DNA from: Pseudomonas sp. ICMP22404
GTDB lineage: Bacteria > Pseudomonadota > Gammaproteobacteria > Pseudomonadales > Pseudomonadaceae
DNA: 64,000 bases
Assembly (NCBI RefSeq): GCF_006227205.1
Contig: NZ_VCNG01000006.1
Span: forward strand, 186,001 to 250,000
Direction of reading: 5' to 3'
Below, in pieces: positions 54,612 to 63,006 of this stretch (positions within the stretch are counted from its first letter, which is position 1; each line of letters opens with the position of its first letter). The notes below the pieces were generated by a model. That model worked only from the letters and a program-made list of their open reading frames with translations, did no database searches and was not told the origin of the DNA. A program made the position numbers and the translations under genes.

Positions 54612-55814
54612 ATGCGCCCCGATAAGCACAACCTTTCGACATTATCTGCAGCGACACTTGCTGTTCATGGCGGCAATGTCGCGGATGTCACCAGTGGCGC
54701 CGTCCGTACACCATTGGTCATGGCGAACTCCTATCTCTTGCCGGAAGATCCGGCGACCATGGACTGGTCGAGCCCGGACGGGCTCGTGTACACACGCAAT
54801 CAAGGCCACAACCAGGTTTGCCTTGAGAAAAAACTCGCAGCCCTTGAGGGTTGTGAAGACGCGGTGGTATTCGCGACCGGTGTTGCTGCCTTGCACTCGG
54901 TATTTTTTTCATTCTTGAAAAGTGGTGATCACGTCATCGTCAGTGACATCACCTACCAGGCAGTCTGGCGGCTTTTCGCCGAACTACTGCCTGAACGTTA
55001 CGGCATTGAGGCAACCTTCGTAGACGTAGGTGACCTTGAATCGGTACGTAACGCCATTCGCCCCAATACCAAGCTGATCCACACTGAAACGATCGCCAAC
55101 CCCACCACGAAAGTTGCAGACATTGCGGCATTGGCTGAGATTGCACACGCTCATGGCGCGCTGATCTCTGTGGATGCCACATTCACGCCGCCTCCATTTT
55201 TTCGTGCAAGTCAACACGGTGTCGACTTCGTCATTCACTCATTGACCAAGTACATCAATGGCCATGGTGATGCCATGGGCGGGGTAGTGATCGGCTCCAA
55301 CCAGTTGATCAACAAGATCAAGAATGATGCCTTGGTTGACCTCGGCGCGACCATTTCGCCGTTCAACGCGTGGATGATCATGCGCGGCTCGGTCACGTTG
55401 CCTCTGCGCTTGAAGCAATTATTGAACTCGGCCGAAAAGTTGGCTCAGTTTCTGGATAGCGATGATCGGATTGCCTACGTCTACTACCCCGGTTTGCCCT
55501 CCCACCCGCAGCATGAGTTGGCGCGCCGGCAATTTGCGGGCAAGGGCTATGGTGCTGTGATGGCGTTTGCCGTAGAGGGTGATCCTGATACCCAGAATCG
55601 CTTTGTCTCGAACCTGCGCATCATCACGTCGGCCGTTTCATTAGGGCATGACGAATCACTGATCGTGCACGTAGGTGCAGAGGGTCGAGGTGGCTTTGAC
55701 AAGTACCCCGAAGAGTTCCGCCAATACGGTCATTTGCGGTTTTCTGTAGGGCTGGAAGACCCAGAAGACTTGATCAAGGATATTGCGTTCGCGCTGGACG
55801 CAACATTCAAGTGA
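54612..55814 (+). CDS. Cys/Met-family PLP enzyme, canavanine gamma-lyase candidate
   Basis: The protein has 400 residues with GAGGAAAC before the ATG. It has the fold-type-I Cys/Met metabolism signature: YTRNQGHNQVCLEKKLAALE, ATGVAALHSVFFSFLKSGDH, VDATFTPPPFF and PLP Lys213 in HSLTKYINGHGD. Family members are cystathionine gamma-synthase, methionine gamma-lyase and the canavanine gamma-lyase described in Pseudomonas and Rhizobiales, which splits canavanine into homoserine and hydroxyguanidine. Co-transcription with homoserine dehydrogenase and neighbourhood with CtdA and an Arg-type transporter favour the last. A methionine or O-acetylhomoserine enzyme is the alternative. A strong terminator follows. 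Confidence 0.82.
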   Translation: MRPDKHNLSTLSAATLAVHGGNVADVTSGAVRTPLVMANSYLLPEDPATMDWSSPDGLVYTRNQGHNQVCLEKKLAALEGCEDAVVFATGVAALHSVFFSFLKSGDHVIVSDITYQAVWRLFAELLPERYGIEATFVDVGDLESVRNAIRPNTKLIHTETIANPTTKVADIAALAEIAHAHGALISVDATFTPPPFFRASQHGVDFVIHSLTKYINGHGDAMGGVVIGSNQLINKIKNDALVDLGATISPFNAWMIMRGSVTLPLRLKQLLNSAEKLAQFLDSDDRIAYVYYPGLPSHPQHELARRQFAGKGYGAVMAFAVEGDPDTQNRFVSNLRIITSAVSLGHDESLIVHVGAEGRGGFDKYPEEFRQYGHLRFSVGLEDPEDLIKDIAFALDATFK

Positions 55815-55861
55815 TTTGAATACGGGCGCTATGTAACCAGGGTTTGGTCAACCCGTCTTTA

Positions 55862-55886
55862 CCCCCGTCCTCGCGGGGGGCTTTTT
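55862..55886 (+). terminator. Intrinsic terminator after the gamma-lyase gene
   Basis: CCCCCG (55862-55867) and CGGGGG (55874-55879) form a stem with a 6-nt loop, followed by GCTTTTT. It lies 48 nt after the stop and closes the dehydrogenase-aldehyde dehydrogenase-lyase operon. Confidence 0.8.
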
Positions 55887-55956
55887 AATAACGTTGACGT
55901 GTTAATTGCGCCTGGCGCAAACAGTCTTGGTGTTTTTTATTGATTGGGAGTTGCTC

Positions 55957-56274
55957 ATGGCTTGGGTGAGTTTGATAGTTGCGGGGATATTTGAAGTTGT
56001 GTGGGCTTTTTCGATGAAACAATCTGAAGGGTTTACGCGATTGGTGCCCACGGTCATTACATTTGTCACCGTGGTTGCCAGTTTCGCGCTTTTATCCTTC
56101 TCGATGAAGAGCTTGCCGCTGGGTACGGCATACACCATCTGGACGGGGATCGGCGCTGTGGGGGCTTTTGCTGCAGGTATTTTCTTCATGGGTGAACCCG
56201 CCACGCTGTTGCGTATCGTGGCCGCCGTATTGATTGTCAGTGGACTGTTAATGATGAAATTGGTGTCTGCTTGA
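55957..56274 (+). CDS. SMR-family exporter, Gdx/SugE-like
   Basis: This 105-residue, four-helix protein runs from MAWVSLIVAGIFEVVWAFSM. The essential Glu is in GIFEVVWA. KSLPLGTAYTIWTGIGAVGA is the signature shared with SugE/Gdx guanidinium exporters rather than drug-exporting EmrE. The canavanine gamma-lyase reaction yields hydroxyguanidine, so export of this or guanidine is a natural role here. No guanidine riboswitch is recognisable in the 70 bp upstream. The gene stands between the lyase terminator and the ABC transporter operon. Confidence 0.85.
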   Translation: MAWVSLIVAGIFEVVWAFSMKQSEGFTRLVPTVITFVTVVASFALLSFSMKSLPLGTAYTIWTGIGAVGAFAAGIFFMGEPATLLRIVAAVLIVSGLLMMKLVSA

Positions 56275-56278
56275 AAGG

Positions 56279-56325
56279 CGAGCATTTTGCTCGTGATAAC
56301 GTTCAATTTGCCATATTCGTAAAGT
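56279..56325. promoter_or_regulatory. Shared operator/promoter element Y, copy 2
   Basis: This 47-nt element, starting with the perfect palindrome CGAGCATTTTGCTCG (56279-56293), is 42/47 identical to 51990-52036. It begins 4 nt after the SMR stop and ends 122 bp upstream of the binding-protein start of the ABC transporter operon. Common control of transport and catabolism is inferred. Confidence 0.7.
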
Positions 56326-56447
56326 CGCCGTACTCAGGTAACGTTCAAGTCGAGACGCAGGTCTCGCTAAATAATAACGAGCGTCATGGTTAATGCTGTC
56401 GGATGTTTACTGCCCTTAATCCAACTACAATATCTAGGGATGTAATT

Positions 56448-57230
56448 ATGATTTCGCTAAAAAAGCTATGTTTAGTAATGGGCTTGGCGTTGTGCACAAG
56501 TGCAGTGTCTGCCAAAGAATACTCCACCTTGCGTTTCGGCGTAGATGCCAATTACGCGCCGTTTGAGTCCAAGGCCGCCGATGGCAGCCTCAAGGGATTT
56601 GATATTGACTTGGGCAACGCGATTTGCGCCAAGCTTTCAGTCAAATGCATCTGGGTGGAAAGCGATTTTGATGGCCTGATTCCAGGCCTCAGGGCCGGCA
56701 AGTTCGACGGCATCCTGTCATCCATGACCGTGACGGCCACTCGTGAAAAAGCCATTGATTTTTCAAGCGAGCTTTTCTCCGGATTCACGTCCTATGTGTT
56801 CAAGAAGGGATCGGACCTGAGCACGGATGTGGCATCACTCAAAGGCAAAACGGTTGGCTATTTTCAAGGCAGTATCCAGGAAGCTTACGCCAAGGCCGTG
56901 CTGGACAAAGCCGGGGTAAAAATCCAGTCCTATCAGAACCAGGATCAGGTGTATTACGACCTGGTAGCGGGGCGGCTGGATGCATCCCTTCAGGATGCGC
57001 TTCAAGCCCAACTGGGTTTTATCAACTCCCCCCAGGGCGCTGACTACGAAATGAGCCCGTCGGTCGAGAGCCCTTATCTTCCCTCCAAAACAGCCATCGG
57101 CATCGCCAAGGGCAATACAGAGCTCAAGGCCTTGCTGGATAAAGCGATCCAGGCTCTTCACGACGATGGCACCTATGATTCGATCCAGAAGCAGCATTTT
57201 GGCGATCTGAATCTTTACAGCGGCAAATAA
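56448..57230 (+). CDS. Amino-acid ABC transporter, periplasmic binding protein (Arg/His/Orn type)
   Basis: The protein has 260 residues from MISLKKLCLVMGLALCTSAV with a signal peptide cleaved after VSA. It belongs to solute-binding family 3: LRFGVDANYAPFESKAADGS, GFDIDLGNAICAKL, WVESDFDGLIPGLRAGKFDG and the SMTVTATREKAIDF segment typical of ArgT/HisJ proteins that bind basic amino acids. Canavanine is an arginine analogue and is taken up by such systems. It is the first gene of a four-gene transporter operon. Confidence 0.9.
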   Translation: MISLKKLCLVMGLALCTSAVSAKEYSTLRFGVDANYAPFESKAADGSLKGFDIDLGNAICAKLSVKCIWVESDFDGLIPGLRAGKFDGILSSMTVTATREKAIDFSSELFSGFTSYVFKKGSDLSTDVASLKGKTVGYFQGSIQEAYAKAVLDKAGVKIQSYQNQDQVYYDLVAGRLDASLQDALQAQLGFINSPQGADYEMSPSVESPYLPSKTAIGIAKGNTELKALLDKAIQALHDDGTYDSIQKQHFGDLNLYSGK

Positions 57231-57281
57231 CCACCCGGCGCTCGTCCGCTGGATGGGCGTTTTCGCTATAGGTTGTTGATC

Positions 57282-58010
57282 ATGTTTGAACCATTATTAG
57301 GCGCATTGGGGCTCTCTGCATTCAGCTTGCAAGGCTTCGGCCCGCTGCTGCTCGAAGGCACCTGGATGACCGTCAAGCTGTCCCTGTGCTCTCTTTTGCT
57401 TAGCGTATTGCTCGGGTTGATGGGCGCCAGCGCTAAACTGTCCAGTCTCAAGCTGCTGCGTATGCCCGCGCAGCTCTACACCACACTGATTCGTGGGGTG
57501 CCGGATCTGGTGCTGATGCTGTTGATTTTCTACAGTCTGCAAACCTGGCTGACGGTCATCACAGTGGCATTGGGCTGGCAGTACATCGAAATCAATCCCT
57601 TCGTCGCAGGAATCATCACCCTTGGTTTTATCTACGGCGCCTATTTCACCGAAACTTTCCGCGGCGCCATGCTGGCCGTACCCCGTGGACAGGTCGAAGC
57701 CGCTACTGCCTATGGGTTAAGTCGCGCCCAGCGTTTTCGCTTTGTGGTATTCCCGCAAATGATGCGGTTTGCCCTCCCGGGGCTGGGTAATAACTGGATG
57801 GTAATTCTTAAAGCCACCGCATTGGTGTCGATCATCGGCCTGGCTGATTTGGTAAAGGCTGCCCAGGACGCAGGAAAAAGTACCTATCAATTGTTCTTTT
57901 TCCTAGTACTGGCTGCACTGACCTATCTGATCATCACCAGCATCTCCAACTTCGTCCTGCGCTGTCTGGAAAAACACTACGCCGCGGGTTTACGGGAGGC
58001 AGTGCGATGA
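57282..58010 (+). CDS. Amino-acid ABC transporter permease, HisQ-like
   Basis: The protein has 242 residues from MFEPLLGALGLSAFSLQGFG. Five or so membrane helices carry the EAA loop (FTETFRGAMLAVPRGQVEAA, then AYGLSRAQRFRFVVFPQMMR) that docks on the ATPase. It pairs with the next permease, whose start overlaps its stop by 4 bp, to form the membrane channel of a basic-amino-acid importer. Confidence 0.9.
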   Translation: MFEPLLGALGLSAFSLQGFGPLLLEGTWMTVKLSLCSLLLSVLLGLMGASAKLSSLKLLRMPAQLYTTLIRGVPDLVLMLLIFYSLQTWLTVITVALGWQYIEINPFVAGIITLGFIYGAYFTETFRGAMLAVPRGQVEAATAYGLSRAQRFRFVVFPQMMRFALPGLGNNWMVILKATALVSIIGLADLVKAAQDAGKSTYQLFFFLVLAALTYLIITSISNFVLRCLEKHYAAGLREAVR

Positions 58011-58717
58011 TCGAACTACTGCAGGAGTACTGGAGGTCATTCGTCTACAGCGATGGCCAGCAAATCACTGGTCTGGCCATGACACTATGGTTGCTCAGCG
58101 CATCGCTTTTCATCGGCTTTATCGTATCTATTCCATTGTCCATCGCACGCGTGTCCCCCAGGTTTTACGTGCGCTGGCCAGTGCAGTTTTATACCTACCT
58201 GTTCAGGGGGACACCGCTCTACATCCAACTGCTGATCTGCTACACCGGAATCTACAGCCTCGCCGCAATACGCGCTCAGCCTGTGTTGGACGCATTCTTT
58301 CGCGATGCAATGAACTGCACCATTCTTGCCTTCGCTCTGAACACGTGCGCTTACACCACCGAGATATTTGCCGGGGCCATTCGCAACATCGCTCATGGCG
58401 AAGTCGAGGCGGCAAAAGCGTATGGCCTCTCGGGATGGAAACTCTATGCGTTTGTGATCATGCCGTCAGCCTTGCGTCGCTCGCTGCCGTATTACAGCAA
58501 CGAAGTGATCTTGATGCTGCACTCAACCACGGTGGCATTCACCGCCACGGTGCCGGACATTCTCAAAGTTGCCCGTGACGCGAACTCAGCGACCTTTTTA
58601 ACCTTTCAATCGTTTGGGATTGCGGCACTGATTTACCTGGCGGTCACCTTTGCGTTGGTCGGAGTGTTCCGAATTGCCGAACGTCATTGGCTGGCCTTTT
58701 TAGGGCCGACTCACTGA
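58007..58717 (+). CDS. Amino-acid ABC transporter permease, HisM-like
   Basis: The protein has 236 residues. It is an inner-membrane permease with FRGTPLYIQLLICYTGIYSL and the EAA loop YTTEIFAGAIRNIAHGEVEA followed by AYGLSGWKLYAFVIMPSALR. The GTPL-type motif and length match HisM/ArtM. It overlaps the HisQ-like gene, so the two are translationally coupled. Confidence 0.9.
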   Translation: MIELLQEYWRSFVYSDGQQITGLAMTLWLLSASLFIGFIVSIPLSIARVSPRFYVRWPVQFYTYLFRGTPLYIQLLICYTGIYSLAAIRAQPVLDAFFRDAMNCTILAFALNTCAYTTEIFAGAIRNIAHGEVEAAKAYGLSGWKLYAFVIMPSALRRSLPYYSNEVILMLHSTTVAFTATVPDILKVARDANSATFLTFQSFGIAALIYLAVTFALVGVFRIAERHWLAFLGPTH

Positions 58718-58736
58718 GCCCTGTATCTGACAGGGC
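58718..58736 (+). other. Intra-operon hairpin between permease and ATPase genes
   Basis: GCCCTGT (58718-58724) and ACAGGGC (58730-58736) form a perfect 7-bp stem with a 5-nt loop immediately after the permease stop. There is no U-run. It probably adjusts mRNA stability or expression of the ATPase rather than ending transcription. Confidence 0.4.
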
Positions 58737-58769
58737 CGCTCCCAACCCGCTTAGAGGATGATTGCGAAC

Positions 58770-59531
58770 ATGTACAAATTGACGGTTGACGGACTACACA
58801 AGAGTTACGGTACCCATGAAGTACTCAAGGGTGTTTCCCTGCAGGCCAAAACGGGCGATGTCATTAGCCTGATCGGCGCGAGCGGTTCGGGAAAGAGTAC
58901 GTTCCTGCGCTGTATCAATTTTCTCGAAACACCCAACGACGGTGCCATGAGTTTGGATGGCAAACCAATTTGCATGGTTAAAAATCATGCTGGATTACGT
59001 GTGGCGGATGACCGCGAGCTGCAACGACTGCGTACCCGCTTGGCCATGGTCTTCCAGCATTTCAACCTGTGGGGACACATGACCGTGTTGGAAAACATCA
59101 CCATTGCCCCGCGTCGGGTGCTAGGCATCAGCAAAAAAGACGCAGAAGACCGTGCGCGGCGATACTTGGATAAAGTCGGCTTGCCTGCCCGTGTTGCCGA
59201 TCAGTTCCCTGCATTTCTTTCCGGTGGTCAACAGCAGCGGGTAGCGATCGCCCGCGCCCTCGCCATGGAGCCCGAAGTCATGCTGTTCGACGAACCCACC
59301 TCGGCGCTTGACCCTGAGGTGGTGGGCGAGGTGCTCAAAGTCATCCAGGGGCTTGCTGAAGAGGGGCGCACCATGATCATGGTGACCCATGAAATGGGGT
59401 TTGCACGCAAAGTGTCGAACCAACTGCTGTTCCTTCATCAAGGACTGGTTGAAGAGCAGGGCGGACCTGAAATTCTGGATAACCCCAGAAGCGAGCGCCT
59501 GCAGCAGTTTCTGTCCAACGGGCTTAAGTGA
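58770..59531 (+). CDS. Amino-acid ABC transporter ATPase, HisP-like
   Basis: The protein has 253 residues. The start at 58770 (MYKLTVDGLHKSYGTHEVLK) is favoured because AGAGGA lies 11 nt upstream and homologues begin so; an ATG at 58758 would overlap the ribosome site. Walker A is GASGSGKST, signature FLSGGQQQRVAIARALA, Walker B VMLFDEPTSALDPE, switch His in MVTHEMGFARKV. It energises the basic-amino-acid importer and is followed closely by an Lrp gene. Confidence 0.92.
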   Translation: MYKLTVDGLHKSYGTHEVLKGVSLQAKTGDVISLIGASGSGKSTFLRCINFLETPNDGAMSLDGKPICMVKNHAGLRVADDRELQRLRTRLAMVFQHFNLWGHMTVLENITIAPRRVLGISKKDAEDRARRYLDKVGLPARVADQFPAFLSGGQQQRVAIARALAMEPEVMLFDEPTSALDPEVVGEVLKVIQGLAEEGRTMIMVTHEMGFARKVSNQLLFLHQGLVEEQGGPEILDNPRSERLQQFLSNGLK

Positions 59532-59543
59532 AATGCTTTGGCT

Positions 59544-60047
59544 ATGACCAGCGGAACAAAGAACCACGCGGCCCATGAGGGTTTGGGACGCATCGACGCG
59601 GCCATCGTCGACGTATTGCGCCGCAATGGGCGCATCACCTATAAAAAACTCGCCTCACTGGTGCACTTGAGCGAGAGCCCTTGTCAGCAACGCGTTCGCA
59701 AGCTGGAGAGGCTGGGCGTCATCCGCGGTTACGGGGCATTTATTGACGAGCGCAAGCTATTACCAGGTTTATCACTGGTGGTTCTAGTGACACTGGCTGA
59801 GGGCAGGAGATGCAGCACGCAAAAGATATTTGAGGCGCTTGTCAGTGCTTGCCCGCAAGTCATTGAGTGTCACTTGGTGAGTGGTGCGCTTGATTACTGC
59901 CTCCGAATACGCTGCCGGGATATGGAGCATTTCCGATCAATCACTGAATCATGGCTGGAGAGCACTGAACTGCACCTCGAGAAACTGGTGGCCTATCCAC
60001 AGCTGGCCGTCATCAAGCCTTCATCGACGCACCTTGGTATCGAATAA
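59544..60047 (+). CDS. Lrp/AsnC-family regulator (island, second copy)
   Basis: The protein has 167 residues from MTSGTKNHAAHEGLGRIDAA. The HTH is in TYKKLASLVHLSESPCQQRV, and the RAM domain in HLVSGALDYCLRIRCRDMEH. It starts 12 bp after the ATPase stop, so it is the fifth gene of the transporter operon. It could sense the imported amino acid and, with the other Lrp protein, act at the Y elements. Mixed octamers of the two are possible but unproven. Confidence 0.87.
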   Translation: MTSGTKNHAAHEGLGRIDAAIVDVLRRNGRITYKKLASLVHLSESPCQQRVRKLERLGVIRGYGAFIDERKLLPGLSLVVLVTLAEGRRCSTQKIFEALVSACPQVIECHLVSGALDYCLRIRCRDMEHFRSITESWLESTELHLEKLVAYPQLAVIKPSSTHLGIE

Positions 60048-60079
60048 CAATTGCAACACTTCACGCCTAGAGATAAACC

Positions 60080-61972
60080 ATGATGATTGCGAACCTGAAG
60101 TTCAGTCATAAGGTATTGCTTGCAGCATCATTCGTTGTTGTCGCAGCGTTTTCGCTTTTTACGCTTTACAACGACTCGATTCAGCGCAAAACCATTCGCT
60201 CGAACCTTGAAAACCACCTAGAGGAAATGAGCAAGATCACGGCTGCAAGCGTTCAGTCCTGGCTCTCTGGGCGGGTACTTCTAATAGATCATGTTGCCCA
60301 GGCGGTTGCCAATGATCCCGCGTCGCAAAACATCACGCGGCTGCTGGAGCAGAGGTCGTTGCTATCGACGTTTACCTTCACTTATCTAGGCAGTCGTAAC
60401 GGTAGTTTCGTCATCCGGCCAAAGGACGATCTACCTGCTGATTACGATCCTCGCACCCGGCCTTGGTATACCGACGCAATGGCTGCAGGAGGGACAACGC
60501 TGACTGAGCCATACCTCGATGTGACGACAGGGCAACTGATGATGACCATTGCAACGCCGGTCAGTCAGGACGGCCAGCCGCTTGGAGTGGTAGGCGGGGA
60601 TCTTACACTGGAGACGCTGGCGACCATTGTCAGCTCGCTCGACCTAGGTGGAATTGGCTATGCCTTTCTGGTCAACGCAGATGGCAGGGTGTTGGTTCAT
60701 CCAGAAAAAGAACGGGTGATGAAGCAATTGAGCGATATTTACCCCCTGAACACGCCATCACTTAGCTCCCATATCAGCGAGACGGAGCAGGACGGAAAAC
60801 CTCAAATTTTGATGTTCTCGCCGATCAAGGGACTGCCTTCGGTGAACTGGTATATCGGTTTGTCTATCGACAAAAGCAAAGCTTATGCGGCACTTGATGA
60901 TTTTCGCACTTCCGCCATTTTGTCGATGGTTATTGCCGTTGCGACCACGCTGCTTTTGCTGGGCTTGTTTATTCGCGTACTGATGCGGCCCCTGAGGTTG
61001 ATAGGTACAACCATGCGGGATATCGCCCAGGGAGAGGGCGACCTTACCCGCCGCTTGAGTGCGCATTCGAAAGATGAGTTCGGAGAACTGGCCGCAGACT
61101 TCAACCTTTTCGTGGAACGTATTCAGCACTCAATACGTGAAGTGTCTTCTGCTACCGAGCATGTCAATGAAGTGGCCAGGCGTGTAACGCAGACCTCTAG
61201 TGCGTCAATGTCGAACTCGGACGACCAGGCCAATCGCACCAACAGTATTGCGGCCGCGATTAACGAACTCGGCGCGGCGGCCCAGGAAATCGCGCGTAAC
61301 GCGGGTGACGCTTCCCTTCAGGCGTCGGATGCCCGGTGCCAGGCTGAAGATGGCCGCGAGGTGGTGACCCAAACGATAAATGCCATGGGCGCGCTCTCTG
61401 GGAAAATCCGCACGTCATGCAGCAACATAGAGGCGCTGAATGGTAAGACCGAAAATATCGGTCGAATTCTTGAAGTCATCAAGGGCATTTCCGAACAGAC
61501 CAACCTGCTGGCACTCAATGCCGCGATCGAGGCCGCGCGGGCGGGTGAAGCCGGGCGTGGGTTTGCTGTTGTAGCTGACGAAGTTCGCAGCCTGGCTTAC
61601 CGCACGCAGACGTCAGCCCAAGAGATCCATACAATGATTGCAGAGCTTCAGATGGGCGCACGTGAGGCGGTACTCACCATGAACGAAAGCGAGCGCTACA
61701 GTAAGGACGGCGTGATTATCGCCAACCAGGCCGGTGAGCGGCTGGGCAGCGTCAGTCAGCGCATCGGCGAGATTGACGGAATCAACCAGTCGGTGGCGAC
61801 AGCAACTGAAGAGCAAACTTCGGTCATCGGTTCACTGAACATCGACATCACCGAGATCAAAAACCTCAACCAGGAAGGGGTGGAAAACCTGCAGGCCACA
61901 CTGCTTGCTTGTGACGATCTTGAACGACAAGCCACACGACTCAAGCAGCTGGTGGATGGCTTTCGAACTTAG
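60080..61972 (+). CDS. Methyl-accepting chemotaxis protein with amino-acid-type dCache domain
   Basis: The protein has 630 residues: membrane helix 1 ([19 protein letters not shown]), a periplasmic dCache domain (about 35-275), membrane helix 2 ([20 protein letters not shown]), HAMP, and a signalling domain with the hairpin tip [20 protein letters not shown]. The amino-acid-binding residues defined for dCache_1 receptors such as PctA are all present with identical spacing: Tyr122, Arg127, Trp129, Tyr130, Tyr145 and Asp174. It should therefore bind an amino acid through its alpha-carboxyl and amino groups. In this island canavanine, arginine or homoserine are the obvious candidates. No CheR-tethering pentapeptide is seen at the C-terminus. 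Confidence 0.9.
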   Translation: MMIANLKFSHKVLLAASFVVVAAFSLFTLYNDSIQRKTIRSNLENHLEEMSKITAASVQSWLSGRVLLIDHVAQAVANDPASQNITRLLEQRSLLSTFTFTYLGSRNGSFVIRPKDDLPADYDPRTRPWYTDAMAAGGTTLTEPYLDVTTGQLMMTIATPVSQDGQPLGVVGGDLTLETLATIVSSLDLGGIGYAFLVNADGRVLVHPEKERVMKQLSDIYPLNTPSLSSHISETEQDGKPQILMFSPIKGLPSVNWYIGLSIDKSKAYAALDDFRTSAILSMVIAVATTLLLLGLFIRVLMRPLRLIGTTMRDIAQGEGDLTRRLSAHSKDEFGELAADFNLFVERIQHSIREVSSATEHVNEVARRVTQTSSASMSNSDDQANRTNSIAAAINELGAAAQEIARNAGDASLQASDARCQAEDGREVVTQTINAMGALSGKIRTSCSNIEALNGKTENIGRILEVIKGISEQTNLLALNAAIEAARAGEAGRGFAVVADEVRSLAYRTQTSAQEIHTMIAELQMGAREAVLTMNESERYSKDGVIIANQAGERLGSVSQRIGEIDGINQSVATATEEQTSVIGSLNIDITEIKNLNQEGVENLQATLLACDDLERQATRLKQLVDGFRT

Positions 61973-61999
61973 GCCATCCCTACAAGAGCAGGCATTGAA

Positions 62000-62635
62000 T
62001 CACGCGCGCGAGAACAGCAGCTTAAAACCTGCTGCGCCAAAGACCAACGCAAGGGTGCCTTCAATCCATCGGCGCGCCCTGCGATAACCCCGAATCATCG
62101 GTGCCGTGGAGAAAACGATCGCATAACCGCAGAAAATAGAAATGCTCAACACGGCACAGCCAGCCAGGATGATCATAACTGTTACAGGTGTCGCTTGTGG
62201 TCCCAGGCCGAGCGTCATCGTGGCGATCCAACCCAGTAATGCCTTTGGGTTGGTCAGGTGCATAAGCAAGCCCCGCCGGTAGAGGCCAAAACCCGAGATA
62301 GGCGGTGCTGCGCCCAGCGCTTTCTCAATTTTCTCGTCAGGTGTCAGGGCAGAACGTCCCGCTTTCAGGGCTAGGAACAGCAAGTATGCTCCGCCGACGA
62401 TCTTGAGCACGAAGAGTGCCTCTGCGAACTGAAGCAGAATGGCCGAGACGCCTGTGGCGGCCATCGATCCCCAAAAAAAAGAACCACTGATCACTCCGGC
62501 TGCAAGCATCAGCGCAGGTTTTCTGCCTTGGTGCATGGCAACGCCCATGATCCGCATATTGCTGGGCCCCGGGCTTGCCGCTCCAACAATGTAGGCGGTA
62601 AAAACGAGTAGAAGGTGGTGGAAATCAAATGACAT
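62000..62635 (-). CDS. LysE/RhtB-family amino acid exporter
   Basis: The protein has 211 residues and about six membrane helices. The family motif is ASPGPSNMRIMGVAMHQGRK near residue 20, then GGAYLLFLALKAGR and LTNPKALLGWIATMTLG. LysE/ArgO members export lysine, arginine and canavanine; RhtB members export homoserine and threonine. Both substrate groups occur in the inferred pathway, so it may act as an overflow valve. It is convergent with the chemoreceptor gene, 27 bp apart, and is the last gene before the right island boundary. Confidence 0.85.
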   Translation of the reverse strand: MSFDFHHLLLVFTAYIVGAASPGPSNMRIMGVAMHQGRKPALMLAAGVISGSFFWGSMAATGVSAILLQFAEALFVLKIVGGAYLLFLALKAGRSALTPDEKIEKALGAAPPISGFGLYRRGLLMHLTNPKALLGWIATMTLGLGPQATPVTVMIILAGCAVLSISIFCGYAIVFSTAPMIRGYRRARRWIEGTLALVFGAAGFKLLFSRA

Positions 62636-63006
62636 CAGTCGACCCTCGAGCTGCTTGTAATAGCTCGCAGCTTAAGTGTTCATAAGCTATTCGTCATTGG
62701 GTTCTTTAGCTGAATTTTCTGGCTTATTTGATTCTCATCTCGTGGGACTGGATCGCGCTCAATGGGATGTTTTCCATCGCCAACTTCCTGTAGTCCTACG
62801 CCGAGTTTGCCCCTGCCAATCCCGTCATCAGCGTGTGATTTTTCGAGATTTGGGCTGCTAGAAATTAGATTGGGGGCGTCCTTTTCAAACCATCCAAAGC
62901 ATGCCCTCAGATATGCCCCCAATGTAGCAATCCACTGGAGGTGGATGGATCTCCATGGTCTATGAAAAGGCAGAAATGATCAGATAAACAGCCCGCCAGA
63001 TGGCTT
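62636..63006. other. 371-bp gene-free stretch with the right island boundary
   Basis: No gene is recognised here. Next to the exporter start are nested inverted repeats (CGAGCT at 62647-62652 with AGCTCG at 62662-62667; AGCTGC with GCAGCT), possible regulator sites. ATTGGGGGC (62869-62877) and GCCCCCAAT (62915-62923) form an inverted repeat that includes the 12-nt tandem. The right direct repeat starts at 62969. Confidence 0.5.

Noticed and set aside
55887..55956. Guanidine riboswitch upstream of the SMR gene
   Set aside because: The leader is only about 70 nt between a terminator and the start codon, and neither a ykkC-type fold nor paired ACGR-loop hairpins could be recognised.
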